A DNA stretch of 64,000 nt from Enterobacteriaceae bacterium. GTDB lineage: Bacteria; Pseudomonadota; Gammaproteobacteria; Enterobacterales; Enterobacteriaceae. Shown here one piece after another: positions 8,775 through 20,643 of this stretch (the first letter of the stretch is position 1; each line of letters starts with the position of its first letter). The position numbers and the translations under genes are program-made. The notes under the pieces are model-generated. The model had not been told where the DNA came from, did not search any database, and saw only the letters and a program-made list of their open reading frames with translations. The stretch covers positions 186,001 to 250,000 of the forward strand of contig CABIZV010000006.1 of NCBI GenBank assembly GCA_902363335.1. The letters run 5' to 3'.

Positions 8775-8976
8775 CTCTTTATTACCCCTGTCGTTTTCTG
8801 ACGCAAAGTTGACCATTTACAAGCGCAGAAAACAGTGAAAGACTACGCAAAACCAACATCACTTAATGATACTTTAATTCATAAGATAAGATAAATTTTA
8901 TAAATATATATTACTTACAATAAGTTAATAGTGAAACGAGTCATGATATAAAATACAACCCTACAGGAATTATGTT

Positions 8977-10197
8977 ATGAAATACCAGAACGCTTACCTC
9001 GTCCCTCATAAATCCGCCCCGATATTTACCCCTGCCAATCTTCTGCATGAAGATGTTTGTCTGCCCGCTGCCGTCATTAAAAAAACGGCTTTAGAGAACA
9101 ATATTCGCTGGATGCAGCGCTATGCCGACACGCGAGCCGTGTCGCTGGCTCCGCACGGGAAAACCAGCATGACGCCGTGGATTTTTCAGCAGCAACAGCA
9201 GGCCGGAGCCTGGGCCATTGGCGTTGGCAGCGCCTGGCAGGCAAGCGTGGCAATGGCGAGCGGAATTCATCGTGTTTTGATGGTGAATCAGCTGGTTGGC
9301 AAAGCGAATATGCAGCTGATTTCCCAGCTAAAAGCGCAATTCCCCACGGCTGAATACCTCTGCTGTGTAGACAGTCTCGACAACGCGCGAACGCTCTCCG
9401 CTTTCTTTGCCGCTCGCCATCAGACGCTGGATATTCTGCTGGAGCTTGGCGTGCCGGGCGGGCGCTGCGGCTGTCGTCATGCCGAACAAGCCCTGGCGCT
9501 TGCCGATGAGATTTCCCGCCTTCCGGCGCTGCGTATGCGCGGGCTGGAGCTTTACGAAGGTGTTCTGCACGGTGAAAATCCGCAGCCGAAAGTTGAGGCC
9601 CTACTGCGCGATGCCGCCGCCCTCGCCTGCCAGCTTGAGCGTTATGTCGACGGCGAATTTATTCTGACCGGCGCAGGTTCGGTCTGGTATGACGTGGTAT
9701 GTAACGTCTGGCTGAGCGCCGAAAAACCGGCAAGCTGCCGGGTGGTGATTCGTCCTGGCTGCTATGTCACTCACGATGAAGGAATTTATCTGGAAGCGCA
9801 GGAGGCAATTATCGCCCGCGACCAGACGGCCTGCGAGCTGGGCGGTGATTTGCTCTCCGCGCTGGAACTGGTGGCAATGGTGCAGTCGGTGCCGGAGAAC
9901 GGTCGGGCAATAGTGAACTTTGGCAAGCGAGACAGCGCGTTTGACGCCGGATTACCGCAGCCCATTGCACATTATCGTGCAGGCAACGCACTGAATTTAA
10001 CCCTTAAAAGTATCGAAACCACCGGCATTATGGATCAGCATGCGATGCTGAAACTTGCGCCGGGCGCTGACGTGAAGGTGGGAGATATTCTGGTGTTTAG
10101 CACCTCGCATCCTTGTCTGACGTTCGATAAGTGGAAGGCGCTGCTGTTGGTTGATGATAGCTATAACGTGCTGGAAACGCTGGAGACGGCGTTTTAG
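8977..10197 (+). CDS. DSD1-type PLP-dependent D-amino-acid dehydratase/deaminase (fold type III)
   Basis: 406 residues. APHGKTSM carries the PLP lysine (Lys62) of the alanine-racemase-like barrel, and SHPCLTFDKW near the end carries the His378/Cys380 zinc pair of eukaryotic-type D-serine dehydratases and D-threonine aldolases. Such enzymes deaminate D-Ser or D-Thr, or cleave beta-hydroxy D-amino acids, and release enamines or imines, which suits the nearby RidA. It is divergent from the D-aminoacylase operon across a 202-base AT-rich region. AGGA lies ahead of the ATG. The exact substrate is open. Confidence 0.83.
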   Translation: MKYQNAYLVPHKSAPIFTPANLLHEDVCLPAAVIKKTALENNIRWMQRYADTRAVSLAPHGKTSMTPWIFQQQQQAGAWAIGVGSAWQASVAMASGIHRVLMVNQLVGKANMQLISQLKAQFPTAEYLCCVDSLDNARTLSAFFAARHQTLDILLELGVPGGRCGCRHAEQALALADEISRLPALRMRGLELYEGVLHGENPQPKVEALLRDAAALACQLERYVDGEFILTGAGSVWYDVVCNVWLSAEKPASCRVVIRPGCYVTHDEGIYLEAQEAIIARDQTACELGGDLLSALELVAMVQSVPENGRAIVNFGKRDSAFDAGLPQPIAHYRAGNALNLTLKSIETTGIMDQHAMLKLAPGADVKVGDILVFSTSHPCLTFDKWKALLLVDDSYNVLETLETAF

Positions 10198-10209
10198 GGG
10201 CGGAGCTCT

Positions 10210-10311
10210 CCCGGCGGCGCTGCGCTTGGCCGGGCTACGTGGTATGTAAAACGCTAGATCTTAATCCGGCGCTGATTGTTTTGTAGCCCGGCCAAGCGCA
10301 GCGCCGCCGGG
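10210..10311. repeat. REP pair after the DSD1-type gene
   Basis: Arms 10210-10238 and 10283-10311 are exact reverse complements, 29 bases each, of the same sequence as the pair at 1118-1224. They lie between the convergent DSD1-type gene and the RpiR-type regulator gene. Confidence 0.85.
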
Positions 10312-10322
10312 ATCAATGCCAA

Positions 10323-11411
10323 CTATTCGCGCTCCATCCCCTCGCAGAGCAAATCAATCACCAGCAGCGATCCATAGCGCGGGTCGTTGACCGGTAAACA
10401 CACGTCCTGCGGCTGGCTTAGCGCCCCGTCAGCCTTGCCTATCACCACGATCTCCGCCCCAGCCCAGCGCGCCTGGTGGACGGCGGCTATCACCGTGCTG
10501 CTCGCCGTGGTGGCGGCAAACACCACCAGTACCTGACCGGCACCTAGCATGGAAGCGGTAATTCCCATCAGCGCCGGATCCTGACACACATTGGCGGGAT
10601 ATCCCTGCGTCAGCAGCGTGTACTGGAGCAGGCTGGCAAATGGCGTATCGGCCGTGCTGGCGCTAAAAATATGCACCGCCTTTGCCTGCTTTATCAGGCT
10701 TGCGGCCTGAGCCACCGCCGCCGGAGACAATGCGCACAGCTGCGAATTCAGCGACTGTTGAAGATGGTTAAGCGTTTCGCGCCACGGGCCCGGCATGTCG
10801 CCGCCGCTTTGCGGAGCGCTGGCCTGTGCCAGCTTCATGCGCAGGTCGCGAATATCATCGCAGCCTGCCGCGCGCGCAAAACGGGTAATGGTGGCAGGAC
10901 TGACGCCCGCCGCCGTCGCTAACTGATCGATCGTCGCAGAAGCCGCAAACGACACGTCGTCCAGAATGGTCTGCGCAACCCGCGACTCCTGCTGACTGAA
11001 ATCATGCAGCCTCTGGCGGATCTGCCCCAGAATATCGTCACTATTTTCACGGCCAAGAGAGTGGGAGAAGCGCTCAAGGATCTCACTGCCCACTCCCGCA
11101 TTTTTCGCCAGCTTCTGTAGCGTTGACGAATCCACCCACGCCGCATCGCCCAGCATCGGAGCCGCCGGAAGCGACCGGTTGTTGGCCTGCTGCTGCCGAC
11201 GTACCTGGCCGATAAAGTCATTGATATCGCTACAGCCAATGCTGCGCGAAAAATGCTGCAACGTCGCCGGGCTCACTCCGGCCTTTGCCGCCAGTTCTTC
11301 AATGGTCGCTTCGGGGATCTGGGCAAAATTATCGAGAAAAAAACGTGCCAGCCGGGACTCCTGCGCGGGTAAGCCTGAAACCCCATGCACCAGTTGGTAA
11401 ACAATATCCAT
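10323..11411 (-). CDS. RpiR-family regulator with repeated DNA-binding units
   Basis: 362 residues from the ATG of MDIVYQLVHG; earlier in-frame ATGs reach 11459, so the start is not certain. Typical RpiR proteins have about 280 residues. The extra length is N-terminal: an HTH_6 unit at about 1-73 (EELAAKAGVSPATLQHFSRSIGC), a second, decayed copy at about 95-134 (LQKLAKNAGVGSEILERFSHSLG) and a complete one at about 139-197 (IDQLATAAGVSPATITRFARAAGC). A SIS domain follows from about 220. It is divergent from the beta-glucoside PTS operon and presumably controls it; three matching palindromes lie between. Confidence 0.85.
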   Translation of the reverse strand: MDIVYQLVHGVSGLPAQESRLARFFLDNFAQIPEATIEELAAKAGVSPATLQHFSRSIGCSDINDFIGQVRRQQQANNRSLPAAPMLGDAAWVDSSTLQKLAKNAGVGSEILERFSHSLGRENSDDILGQIRQRLHDFSQQESRVAQTILDDVSFAASATIDQLATAAGVSPATITRFARAAGCDDIRDLRMKLAQASAPQSGGDMPGPWRETLNHLQQSLNSQLCALSPAAVAQAASLIKQAKAVHIFSASTADTPFASLLQYTLLTQGYPANVCQDPALMGITASMLGAGQVLVVFAATTASSTVIAAVHQARWAGAEIVVIGKADGALSQPQDVCLPVNDPRYGSLLVIDLLCEGMERE

Positions 11412-11466
11412 AACCTGAGTGTCCTCATGTCGGCACATGCCGCTCGTTAAAAACATCATAATTTAT

Positions 11467-11481
11467 TGAAAATATTTTTCA
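11467..11481. promoter_or_regulatory. Candidate RpiR operator 1
   Basis: TGAAAATATTTTTCA, a near-perfect palindrome just upstream of the RpiR-type gene. It shares the pattern TGAAAwATNTTTTCA-like with two further sites at 11609 and 11651. Its position suits autoregulation. Confidence 0.55.
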
Positions 11482-11608
11482 ATTCATTCAACCCATAGCG
11501 AGGTGAATCCGTAAAGAGAACCGGTTATTTTTCCATTTTTATCGCCAGCATCACACTTTTACGCCCTCATCATACGGCTAAGCAATAGTTTAACCCCGAT
11601 CACACTCA

Positions 11609-11623
11609 TGAAAATAATTTTCA
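11609..11623. promoter_or_regulatory. Candidate RpiR operator 2
   Basis: TGAAAATAATTTTCA, part of the perfect 17-base inverted repeat at 11608-11624, lies 61 bases before the PTS IIB start. It is a likely operator for the PTS operon. Confidence 0.6.
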
Positions 11624-11650
11624 TACATGCTAAGCAAAACCGCTAATGTA

Positions 11651-11665
11651 TGAAATATGTTTTCA
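11651..11665. promoter_or_regulatory. Candidate RpiR operator 3
   Basis: TGAAATATGTTTTCA begins 42 bases (about four helical turns) after operator 2 and ends just before the AGGGGAAA ribosome site of the PTS IIB gene. The spacing favours binding of two dimers on one face of the helix. Confidence 0.55.
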
Positions 11666-11683
11666 AACGAGGGGAAAGTTGTA

Positions 11684-11989
11684 ATGAAAAAAATCATGTT
11701 GTGCTGCGCCGCAGGAATGTCCACCAGCATGCTGGTGCAGAAAATGCGTGCTGAAGCCGAAAAACGCTCACTGGCCGTTGAGATTAACGCCTACCCGGTG
11801 GCGGAAATTGAAAGCCAGCTTGCTCAGGCAGATGTGATCCTACTCGGCCCCCAGGTGCAGTTTGAGCTCGCCCGGCTCAGTGAGATTTCGGCTCCCCTCG
11901 GTAAGCCCGTCGCCGTTATCGACATGATGGATTACGGCACCATGCGCGGCGATCGCGTACTCGACAAAGCCATCCAGTTAATGGCATAA
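11684..11989 (+). CDS. PTS lactose/cellobiose-family IIB component
   Basis: 101 residues from ATG 11684 (AGGGGAAA upstream); an ATG at 11657 adds nine residues but overlaps the candidate operator. The phosphorylated Cys8 lies in CAAGMSTSML, as in cellobiose/chitobiose IIB proteins. It passes phosphate from IIA to the incoming beta-glucoside. It is the first gene of a three-gene operon (IIB, GH4 hydrolase, IIC). No IIA gene is present nearby, so a IIA encoded elsewhere must serve it. Confidence 0.93.
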   Translation: MKKIMLCCAAGMSTSMLVQKMRAEAEKRSLAVEINAYPVAEIESQLAQADVILLGPQVQFELARLSEISAPLGKPVAVIDMMDYGTMRGDRVLDKAIQLMA

Positions 11990-12004
11990 GCCCCGGAGAA
12001 AACG

Positions 12005-13306
12005 ATGAAAATAACCGTTGTTGGCGGGGGAAGCAGCTATACCCCGGAATTGATTGAAGGATTGATTGCGCACCACGCCTCCTTGCCAATGGCGGAACTG
12101 GCGCTGGTGGATGTCGAAGCGGGTCGTCAAAAGGTAGATATTATTGCCGCCCTCGCCCGCCGGATGTTCGACCGCAACGGTCTGGAGTCCGTCAAGGTGT
12201 CGGTACATTTCGATGCCGACGCCGCCATTAAGGGCTCCCGCTTCGTCCTCACCCAGTTACGCGTTGGCCAACTCCCGGCGCGCGCCGCCGATGAGCGTCT
12301 TGGGTTAAGCCATCAACTGCTGGGCCAGGAAACCACTGGCGTAGGCGGCTTTGCCAAGGCGCTGCGCACCATTCCGGTGATGCTGGATATCGCCGAACGC
12401 GTCGAACGCCTTGCGCCCGAGGCCTGGATAATCAACTTCACCAACCCGGCCGGGATTGTCACCGAAGCCGTATCGCGCTACAGCAAGGCTAAAATCATCG
12501 GCCTATGTAACGTGCCGGTCACCATGCACCACATGATTGCCGATATGCTGAAGCTACCGCATAGCGATGTCACGCTGCGCTTTGCCGGGCTGAATCATAT
12601 GGTTTGGGTACACAAGGTACTGGCTGCAGGGCGTGATGCCACCGATGAGGTGATTGAAATGTTATGCGACGGCGAACAGCTGTCGATGAACAATATTAAA
12701 GCCATTCCCTGGCCACCGGCGCTGCTGCGCGCGCTGCGTGCAATTCCCTGCCCTTATCACCGCTACTTCTGGCAAACCCGCACCATGTTAGAGGACGAAT
12801 TGGCGGACGCTGGCAGTAAAGGTACCCGCGCCGAGCAGGTGATGAAAGTAGAAGAATCCCTGTTTCAGCTGTACGCCGACCCACAACTGGATAAGAAACC
12901 GGATGAGCTTAGCCTACGCGGTGGTTCATTCTATTCCGAAGTGGCGGTGCAATTAATCAATGCCTTACACAACAATTCAGGCATCGAAATGGTGGTCAAC
13001 ACCGCCAATAATGGTGCCATTCAGGGGCTACCGGATGACGCGGTGATTGAAACCAACTGTCTGATTGACGCGCTGGGCGCACACCCATTGGCCTTTGGCA
13101 AGTTGCCGCCGCTGATGAACGGCCTGACGCAACAGGTCAAAGATTTTGAACGCCTGACCATTGAGGCCGCGGTGCACGGCGATAGAGATAAAGCGCTGCT
13201 GGCGCTGGTTGCTAACCCGCTGGTGGCCGACGTCAATCTGGCAACCGCGCTGGTAGAAGAAGTATTAAGCATCAACAAAGCCTGGCTGCCGCAGTTCAGC
13301 AAATAA
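12005..13306 (+). CDS. 6-phospho-beta-glucosidase, glycoside hydrolase family 4
   Basis: 433 residues of the NAD- and Mn-dependent GH4 family, which cleaves 6-phospho-beta-glucosides by an oxidation-elimination route in the cytosol. Seen are the nucleotide motif VVGGGSSYTPELIEGL at the N-terminus, NFTNPAGIVTEAV, the metal-binding Cys in GLCNVPVTMHHM and the His in GLNHMVW. Length is near LicH/ChbF-type enzymes (about 440-450). It sits between the IIB and IIC genes, 15 bases after IIB, and processes the sugar phosphate they deliver. Confidence 0.93.
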   Translation: MKITVVGGGSSYTPELIEGLIAHHASLPMAELALVDVEAGRQKVDIIAALARRMFDRNGLESVKVSVHFDADAAIKGSRFVLTQLRVGQLPARAADERLGLSHQLLGQETTGVGGFAKALRTIPVMLDIAERVERLAPEAWIINFTNPAGIVTEAVSRYSKAKIIGLCNVPVTMHHMIADMLKLPHSDVTLRFAGLNHMVWVHKVLAAGRDATDEVIEMLCDGEQLSMNNIKAIPWPPALLRALRAIPCPYHRYFWQTRTMLEDELADAGSKGTRAEQVMKVEESLFQLYADPQLDKKPDELSLRGGSFYSEVAVQLINALHNNSGIEMVVNTANNGAIQGLPDDAVIETNCLIDALGAHPLAFGKLPPLMNGLTQQVKDFERLTIEAAVHGDRDKALLALVANPLVADVNLATALVEEVLSINKAWLPQFSK

Positions 13307-13354
13307 TAACGAAAACAATATAACCCGGTCGGCAACGTCTGCTCCGGGCAGGGG

Positions 13355-14710
13355 GTGTCTGTGAATAAGTCGATAATTGATAAATACGTTTTGCCGACCG
13401 CGCTAAAAATCGCCGGACAAAAGCACGTGCTCTCAGTGCGTGACGGGATCATTCTCAACATGCCGTTTATGCTGATAGGCTCGTTTTTCCTGATTTTCGC
13501 CTATCTGCCGGTACCGGGTTACGGGACGCTGATGACCGAACTTTTCGGCCCGACGTGGCAGGAAAAAGTGCTTTATCCGGTGAAAGCGACCTACGACATT
13601 ATGGCGCTAATCTCCAGTTTCGGTATCGCCTATCGTCTGGCAGAAAAGTATCGCACTCTTGACCCACTGACCGCCGGAGCGGTGTCTCTGGTGGCCTTTG
13701 TGATGACCATTCCGCAGCACATCATGTTTACTCCTGCGGGCAGCGACGTCGCGCAGCTGGTAAAAGGCGTCATGCCGATGGGGCAGATTGGCAGCCAGGG
13801 GCTGTTCGTCGCCATCCTGATTGCCCTGCTCTCCACGGAAATCTACCGTTTCGTGAATGACCGTAATCTGGTTATTCGGATGCCAGAAGGCGTGCCGCCT
13901 GCGGTGGCGAAATCATTCCTCGCGCTGATCCCCGGCTTTTGCGTGCTGGCGGTGGTGCTGGGGCTGCGTTTATTGGTCGAAGCGACACCGTTTGGTGACA
14001 TCAACACCATGATCACCGAACTGGTCGGCATCCCGATGAGCCACGTAGGCGGTTCGCTGCCGGGAATGATTATCTCCGTACTGCTGATTGGTATTCTGTG
14101 GATGCTCGGGCTGCACGGCGACACCATCGTGCTGGTGTTTATCCGCCCGGTTTGGTTGAGCAATATGTCCGAGAATCTGGAAGCGTTCCAGAACGGCCTG
14201 CCTATTCCCCACATTATTACCCAGCAGTTTTATGATTTGTGGATTGCGCCGGGCGGCACCGGGGCGCTGCTGGGATTAGTGATATTTATGCTGATACGCA
14301 GCCGTAGCGTGCAGATGAAGCAGCTCGGTAAAATTGCCGCGCCGGGCAGCCTTTTTAACATCAGCGAACCGATGGTATTCGGCATTCCGATTGTCATGAA
14401 CCCGTATCTGGTGGTGCCGTTTATTCTCACTCCGGTGGTGCTGGTGATTGTTTCCTACGTGGCGATGACGACGGGTCTGGTCGCAAAACCCGCAGGGATC
14501 GCGCTGCCGTTTACCACGCCGATTGTGGTCAGCGGATATCTGGCCACCGGTGGGCATATCTCGGGTTCGGTGCTGCAAATCGTCAATCTGGGGATTTCGC
14601 TTTTGATGTATTATCCGTTCTTCCGCATCTGGGATAACCTGAAATTCCGCGAAGAGCAGGCCAGCAAGTCGCAGCAGACCACCGCGGCAATGCCAGCAAC
14701 GGAACAGTAA
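13355..14710 (+). CDS. PTS lactose/cellobiose-family IIC permease
   Basis: About 451 residues. The start is a GTG: either 13355 or, with better spacing to CAGGGGG, 13361. The protein has about ten hydrophobic segments and IIC features such as SVRDGIILNMPFMLIGSFFLI near the N-terminus and FNISEPMVFGIPIVMNPYLVVPF, the substrate-site loop of cellobiose-type permeases. It translocates the beta-glucoside through the inner membrane while IIB phosphorylates it. It is the last gene of the operon; a REP pair and terminator follow. Confidence 0.93.
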   Translation: MSVNKSIIDKYVLPTALKIAGQKHVLSVRDGIILNMPFMLIGSFFLIFAYLPVPGYGTLMTELFGPTWQEKVLYPVKATYDIMALISSFGIAYRLAEKYRTLDPLTAGAVSLVAFVMTIPQHIMFTPAGSDVAQLVKGVMPMGQIGSQGLFVAILIALLSTEIYRFVNDRNLVIRMPEGVPPAVAKSFLALIPGFCVLAVVLGLRLLVEATPFGDINTMITELVGIPMSHVGGSLPGMIISVLLIGILWMLGLHGDTIVLVFIRPVWLSNMSENLEAFQNGLPIPHIITQQFYDLWIAPGGTGALLGLVIFMLIRSRSVQMKQLGKIAAPGSLFNISEPMVFGIPIVMNPYLVVPFILTPVVLVIVSYVAMTTGLVAKPAGIALPFTTPIVVSGYLATGGHISGSVLQIVNLGISLLMYYPFFRIWDNLKFREEQASKSQQTTAAMPATEQ

Positions 14711-14721
14711 TCACCAATAAC

Positions 14722-14796
14722 GTAGCCCGGCCAAGCGAAGCGCCGCCGGGATTGGTTCGGTGCTAATCCCGGCGGCGCTTCGCTTGGCCGGGCTAC
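14722..14796. repeat. REP pair between the PTS operon and carB
   Basis: Arms 14722-14750 and 14768-14796 are exact reverse complements (29 bases, one-base variant of the 1118 family) separated by only 17 bases, so a long hairpin can form. The PTS operon and carAB converge here. Confidence 0.85.
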
Positions 14797-14808
14797 AAAA
14801 CGAAAACA

Positions 14809-14840
14809 AAAACGCCGGGCAGATGCCCGGCGTTTTTTAT
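14809..14840. terminator. Bidirectional rho-independent terminator after carB
   Basis: AACGCCGGGC-AGAT-GCCCGGCGTT is a perfect stem with T runs on both sides: TTTTTTAT on the plus strand and TTTTTGTTTT on the minus strand. It lies ten bases after carB and can end both carAB and the PTS transcript. Confidence 0.85.
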
Positions 14841-14849
14841 TGCTCGCAC

Positions 14850-18074
<3,225 letters not shown>

Positions 18075-18091
18075 GGCTCTTTAACTCCTGA

Positions 18092-19240
18092 TTATTTCGC
18101 GGACTGACGGTATTGCTCAATTAACTCGATAAAGTGGTCGAACAGCGGCGCAGCATCGTGTGGACCTGGGCTCGCTTCAGGGTGGCCCTGGAAGCTGAAC
18201 GCCGGTTTATCGGTACGATGGATACCCTGCAAGGTGCCATCAAACAGCGATTTGTGGGTCACGCGCAGGTTGGCTGGCAGCGAGTCTTCATCGACCGCAA
18301 AACCGTGGTTCTGCGCGGTAATCATCACCACGTTGTTGTCGATATCTTTCACCGGGTGGTTGCCGCCGTGGTGACCGAATTTCATCTTGATGGTTTTCGC
18401 GCCGCTCGCCAGCGCCAGCAGCTGGTGCCCCAGGCAGATGCCGAATACCGGGACATCGGTCTCAAGGAATTTTTCAATCGCTTCAATGGCGTAGTCACAC
18501 GGAGCCGGGTCACCCGGGCCGTTGGACAGGAAGATACCGTCTGGATTCATTTTCAACACGTCTTCTGCGGAGGTTTTAGCCGGGACAACCGTCAGGCGGC
18601 AGCCACGGTCAACCAGCATGCGCAGAATGTTACGTTTCGCGCCAAAATCATAAGCCACCACGTGGAATGGCAACTCTTCTTCGGACTTCGCTTCCGGCAG
18701 TTCACCGGTCAGCGTCCAGCTACCCTGCGTCCAGCCGTAGGTTTCTGCGGTGGTCACTTCTTTTGCCAGATCCATTCCGTTCAAACCCGGGAACGCTTTG
18801 GCTTTTTCCAGCGCCAGCATCGCATCCAGGTTATCGCCTGCAATGATGCAGCCGTTTTGAGCGCCTTTCTCGCGCAGCAGGCGGGTCAGCTTACGGGTAT
18901 CGATATCGGCAATCGCCACGATGTTATGGCGCTTTAAGTAGGAAGAGAGGTCTTCGGTATTGCGGTAGTTGCTGGCAATCAGCGGCAGGTCGCGAATGAC
19001 CAGACCTTGCGCATGTACCTGAGAGGATTCTTCGTCAGCAGCATTGGTGCCGACATTGCCGATATGAGGATAAGTAAGAGTGACGATTTGGCGAGAATAG
19101 GAAGGATCAGTGAGGATTTCTTGATAACCGGTCATTGAAGTATTGAAAACGACTTCCCCAACCGCCGAACCTGTTGCCCCGATGGCCCGACCGTAAAACT
19201 GGGTTCCGTCTTCCAGAACCAATAGCGCTGACTTAATCAA
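18092..19240 (-). CDS. carA: Carbamoyl-phosphate synthase small subunit (glutaminase)
   Basis: 382 residues, E. coli length. The start codon is TTG preceded by GGAGGGTGTT, the same unusual start as E. coli carA. The protein hydrolyses glutamine and channels ammonia to CarB. The class I amidotransferase triad is visible: nucleophile Cys in FGICLGHQLL and the His/Glu pair in FQGHPEASPGP. It heads the carAB operon behind ARG-box type operators. Confidence 0.98.
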   Translation of the reverse strand: MIKSALLVLEDGTQFYGRAIGATGSAVGEVVFNTSMTGYQEILTDPSYSRQIVTLTYPHIGNVGTNAADEESSQVHAQGLVIRDLPLIASNYRNTEDLSSYLKRHNIVAIADIDTRKLTRLLREKGAQNGCIIAGDNLDAMLALEKAKAFPGLNGMDLAKEVTTAETYGWTQGSWTLTGELPEAKSEEELPFHVVAYDFGAKRNILRMLVDRGCRLTVVPAKTSAEDVLKMNPDGIFLSNGPGDPAPCDYAIEAIEKFLETDVPVFGICLGHQLLALASGAKTIKMKFGHHGGNHPVKDIDNNVVMITAQNHGFAVDEDSLPANLRVTHKSLFDGTLQGIHRTDKPAFSFQGHPEASPGPHDAAPLFDHFIELIEQYRQSAK

Positions 19241-19248
19241 AACACCCT

Positions 19249-19287
19249 CCAGAGAATATTTACTCGCTTTATTTGCATATTAATTCA
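19249..19287 (-). promoter_or_regulatory. ARG boxes of the carAB promoter
   Basis: Reading the minus strand just before carA, TGAATTAATATGCAAATA (19270-19287) and CGAGTAAATATTCTCTGG (19249-19266) are two 18-base imperfect palindromes three bases apart. That is the spacing of paired ArgR boxes, and they correspond nearly base for base to the E. coli car P2 region as I recall it. They imply arginine repression of the proximal promoter. Confidence 0.75.
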
Positions 19288-19613
19288 TAACAATGGCACA
19301 AATCAATGCAAATCTGCTTACCGACGTATTTCTGGCAAACGGCGGCATTCTAGAGATAGCCTCAGCAAAAGTCTACCTTAAAGGACAATTTTTATCATTA
19401 TTTTGTGGCATTGATGAAATCACCCGCGATAAGAGGCTAAAAAGATCAACTAACTCACCGTAGAAAACGCTTGCGGAGTCTAAAGAGTGTCAAATTCGCC
19501 AGAAGGGAGTGAAAAAGTAGACCAGATGGTCAAAATTTACATTTAACCAACACATTCAGGACAGATAACTTATAAAAATAAGAAGCTCACATTAAAGTTA
19601 ATAGAAAACAGAT
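19288..19613. other. carA-dapB intergenic region, distal part
   Basis: About 325 bases of AT-rich non-coding DNA upstream of carA and its ARG boxes. In E. coli the pyrimidine-regulated car P1 promoter with PurR, PepA/CarP and IHF sites lies here. I could not place these sites with confidence. No coding frame of note is present. Confidence 0.5.
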
Positions 19614-19641
19614 AAAATAAAGGGCAATAAAATATTGCCCT
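19614..19641 (-). terminator. dapB terminator
   Basis: AGGGCAATA-AAA-TATTGCCCT is a perfect nine-base-pair stem. On the minus strand it is followed by TTATTTTAT. It lies 55 bases downstream of the dapB stop. Confidence 0.7.
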
Positions 19642-19695
19642 GTGTAATCAATCAATTATGACTACAATAACCACATCACGATGGGTAATAAATTC

Positions 19696-20517
19696 TTATA
19701 ATTCATTTAAATTAAGCACATCACGCATATCAAAAAGACCGTTTTGCTTAGCGTTAAGCCACAATGCCGATCTTACTGCGCCGTTGGCAAAGGTCATACG
19801 GCTGGAAGCCTTGTGGGTAATCTCTACGCGCTCGCCAATATCGGCAAACATGGCGGTATGTTCACCGACGATGTCGCCCGCGCGAACGGTGGCAAAACCA
19901 ATCGTTCCCGGCACGCGTTCACCGGTATAGCCCTCGCGCGAGTAGACCGCGCAGTCCTTCAGATCTTTATCCAGCGCCCCGGCAATGGCCTCGCCCATCG
20001 CCAGCGCGGTACCCGATGGCGCATCCACTTTATGACGGTGGTGCGCTTCAATAATTTCGATATCGGTGTAGTCGCCCATCACCTTCGCCGCTTTCTCCAG
20101 CAGCTTGAGCATGACGTTAACGCCAACGCTGAAGTTAGCCGCGAAAACGATCGCAATCTCTTCTGAAGCCTCGCGGATGGCCTGTTTACCGGCATCATCA
20201 AAACCGGTGGTGCCAATGACCATGCCTTTGCCGTGCTGACGGCAAAATACCAGATGCGTCAGAGTGCCTTCCGGGCGGGTGAAATCGATAAACACGTCGA
20301 AATCGTCTTTTACCGCCTCAAGGCTGCTTTGGACGGTCACGCCAGATTTCCCAGCCCCAGCCAGTTCGCCCGCATCGCTACCCAATAAAGAGGATCCTTC
20401 ACGCTCGAGTGCCGCCCCCAGTTGAACGCCTTCCATCGCCATTGTGGCCTGAATTAACTGCCGTCCCATGCGGCCACCGGCGCCCGCAATGGCAACGCGG
20501 ATTTGTGCATCATGCAT
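19696..20517 (-). CDS. dapB: 4-hydroxy-tetrahydrodipicolinate reductase
   Basis: 273 residues, same length as E. coli DapB. It reduces the cyclised product of DapA with NAD(P)H in the lysine and diaminopimelate pathway, and so feeds peptidoglycan synthesis. Visible are the nucleotide motif AGAGGRMGRQL, the family signature EIIEAHHRHKVDAPSGTAL with the catalytic His and Lys, and VFAANFSVGVNVM. It is monocistronic, with its own terminator downstream. Confidence 0.98.
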   Translation of the reverse strand: MHDAQIRVAIAGAGGRMGRQLIQATMAMEGVQLGAALEREGSSLLGSDAGELAGAGKSGVTVQSSLEAVKDDFDVFIDFTRPEGTLTHLVFCRQHGKGMVIGTTGFDDAGKQAIREASEEIAIVFAANFSVGVNVMLKLLEKAAKVMGDYTDIEIIEAHHRHKVDAPSGTALAMGEAIAGALDKDLKDCAVYSREGYTGERVPGTIGFATVRAGDIVGEHTAMFADIGERVEITHKASSRMTFANGAVRSALWLNAKQNGLFDMRDVLNLNEL

Positions 20518-20643
20518 AGCTATTCTCTTTTGTTAAGATTGCGTAAATCGTTTTCAGAGTAACCAGCCCGCGACAGCCTCGCCAGCCGAAAACGTCCATA
20601 ATTAGAATTTAATGATAAACACAGAGGAATATCAGTAAAAGAC

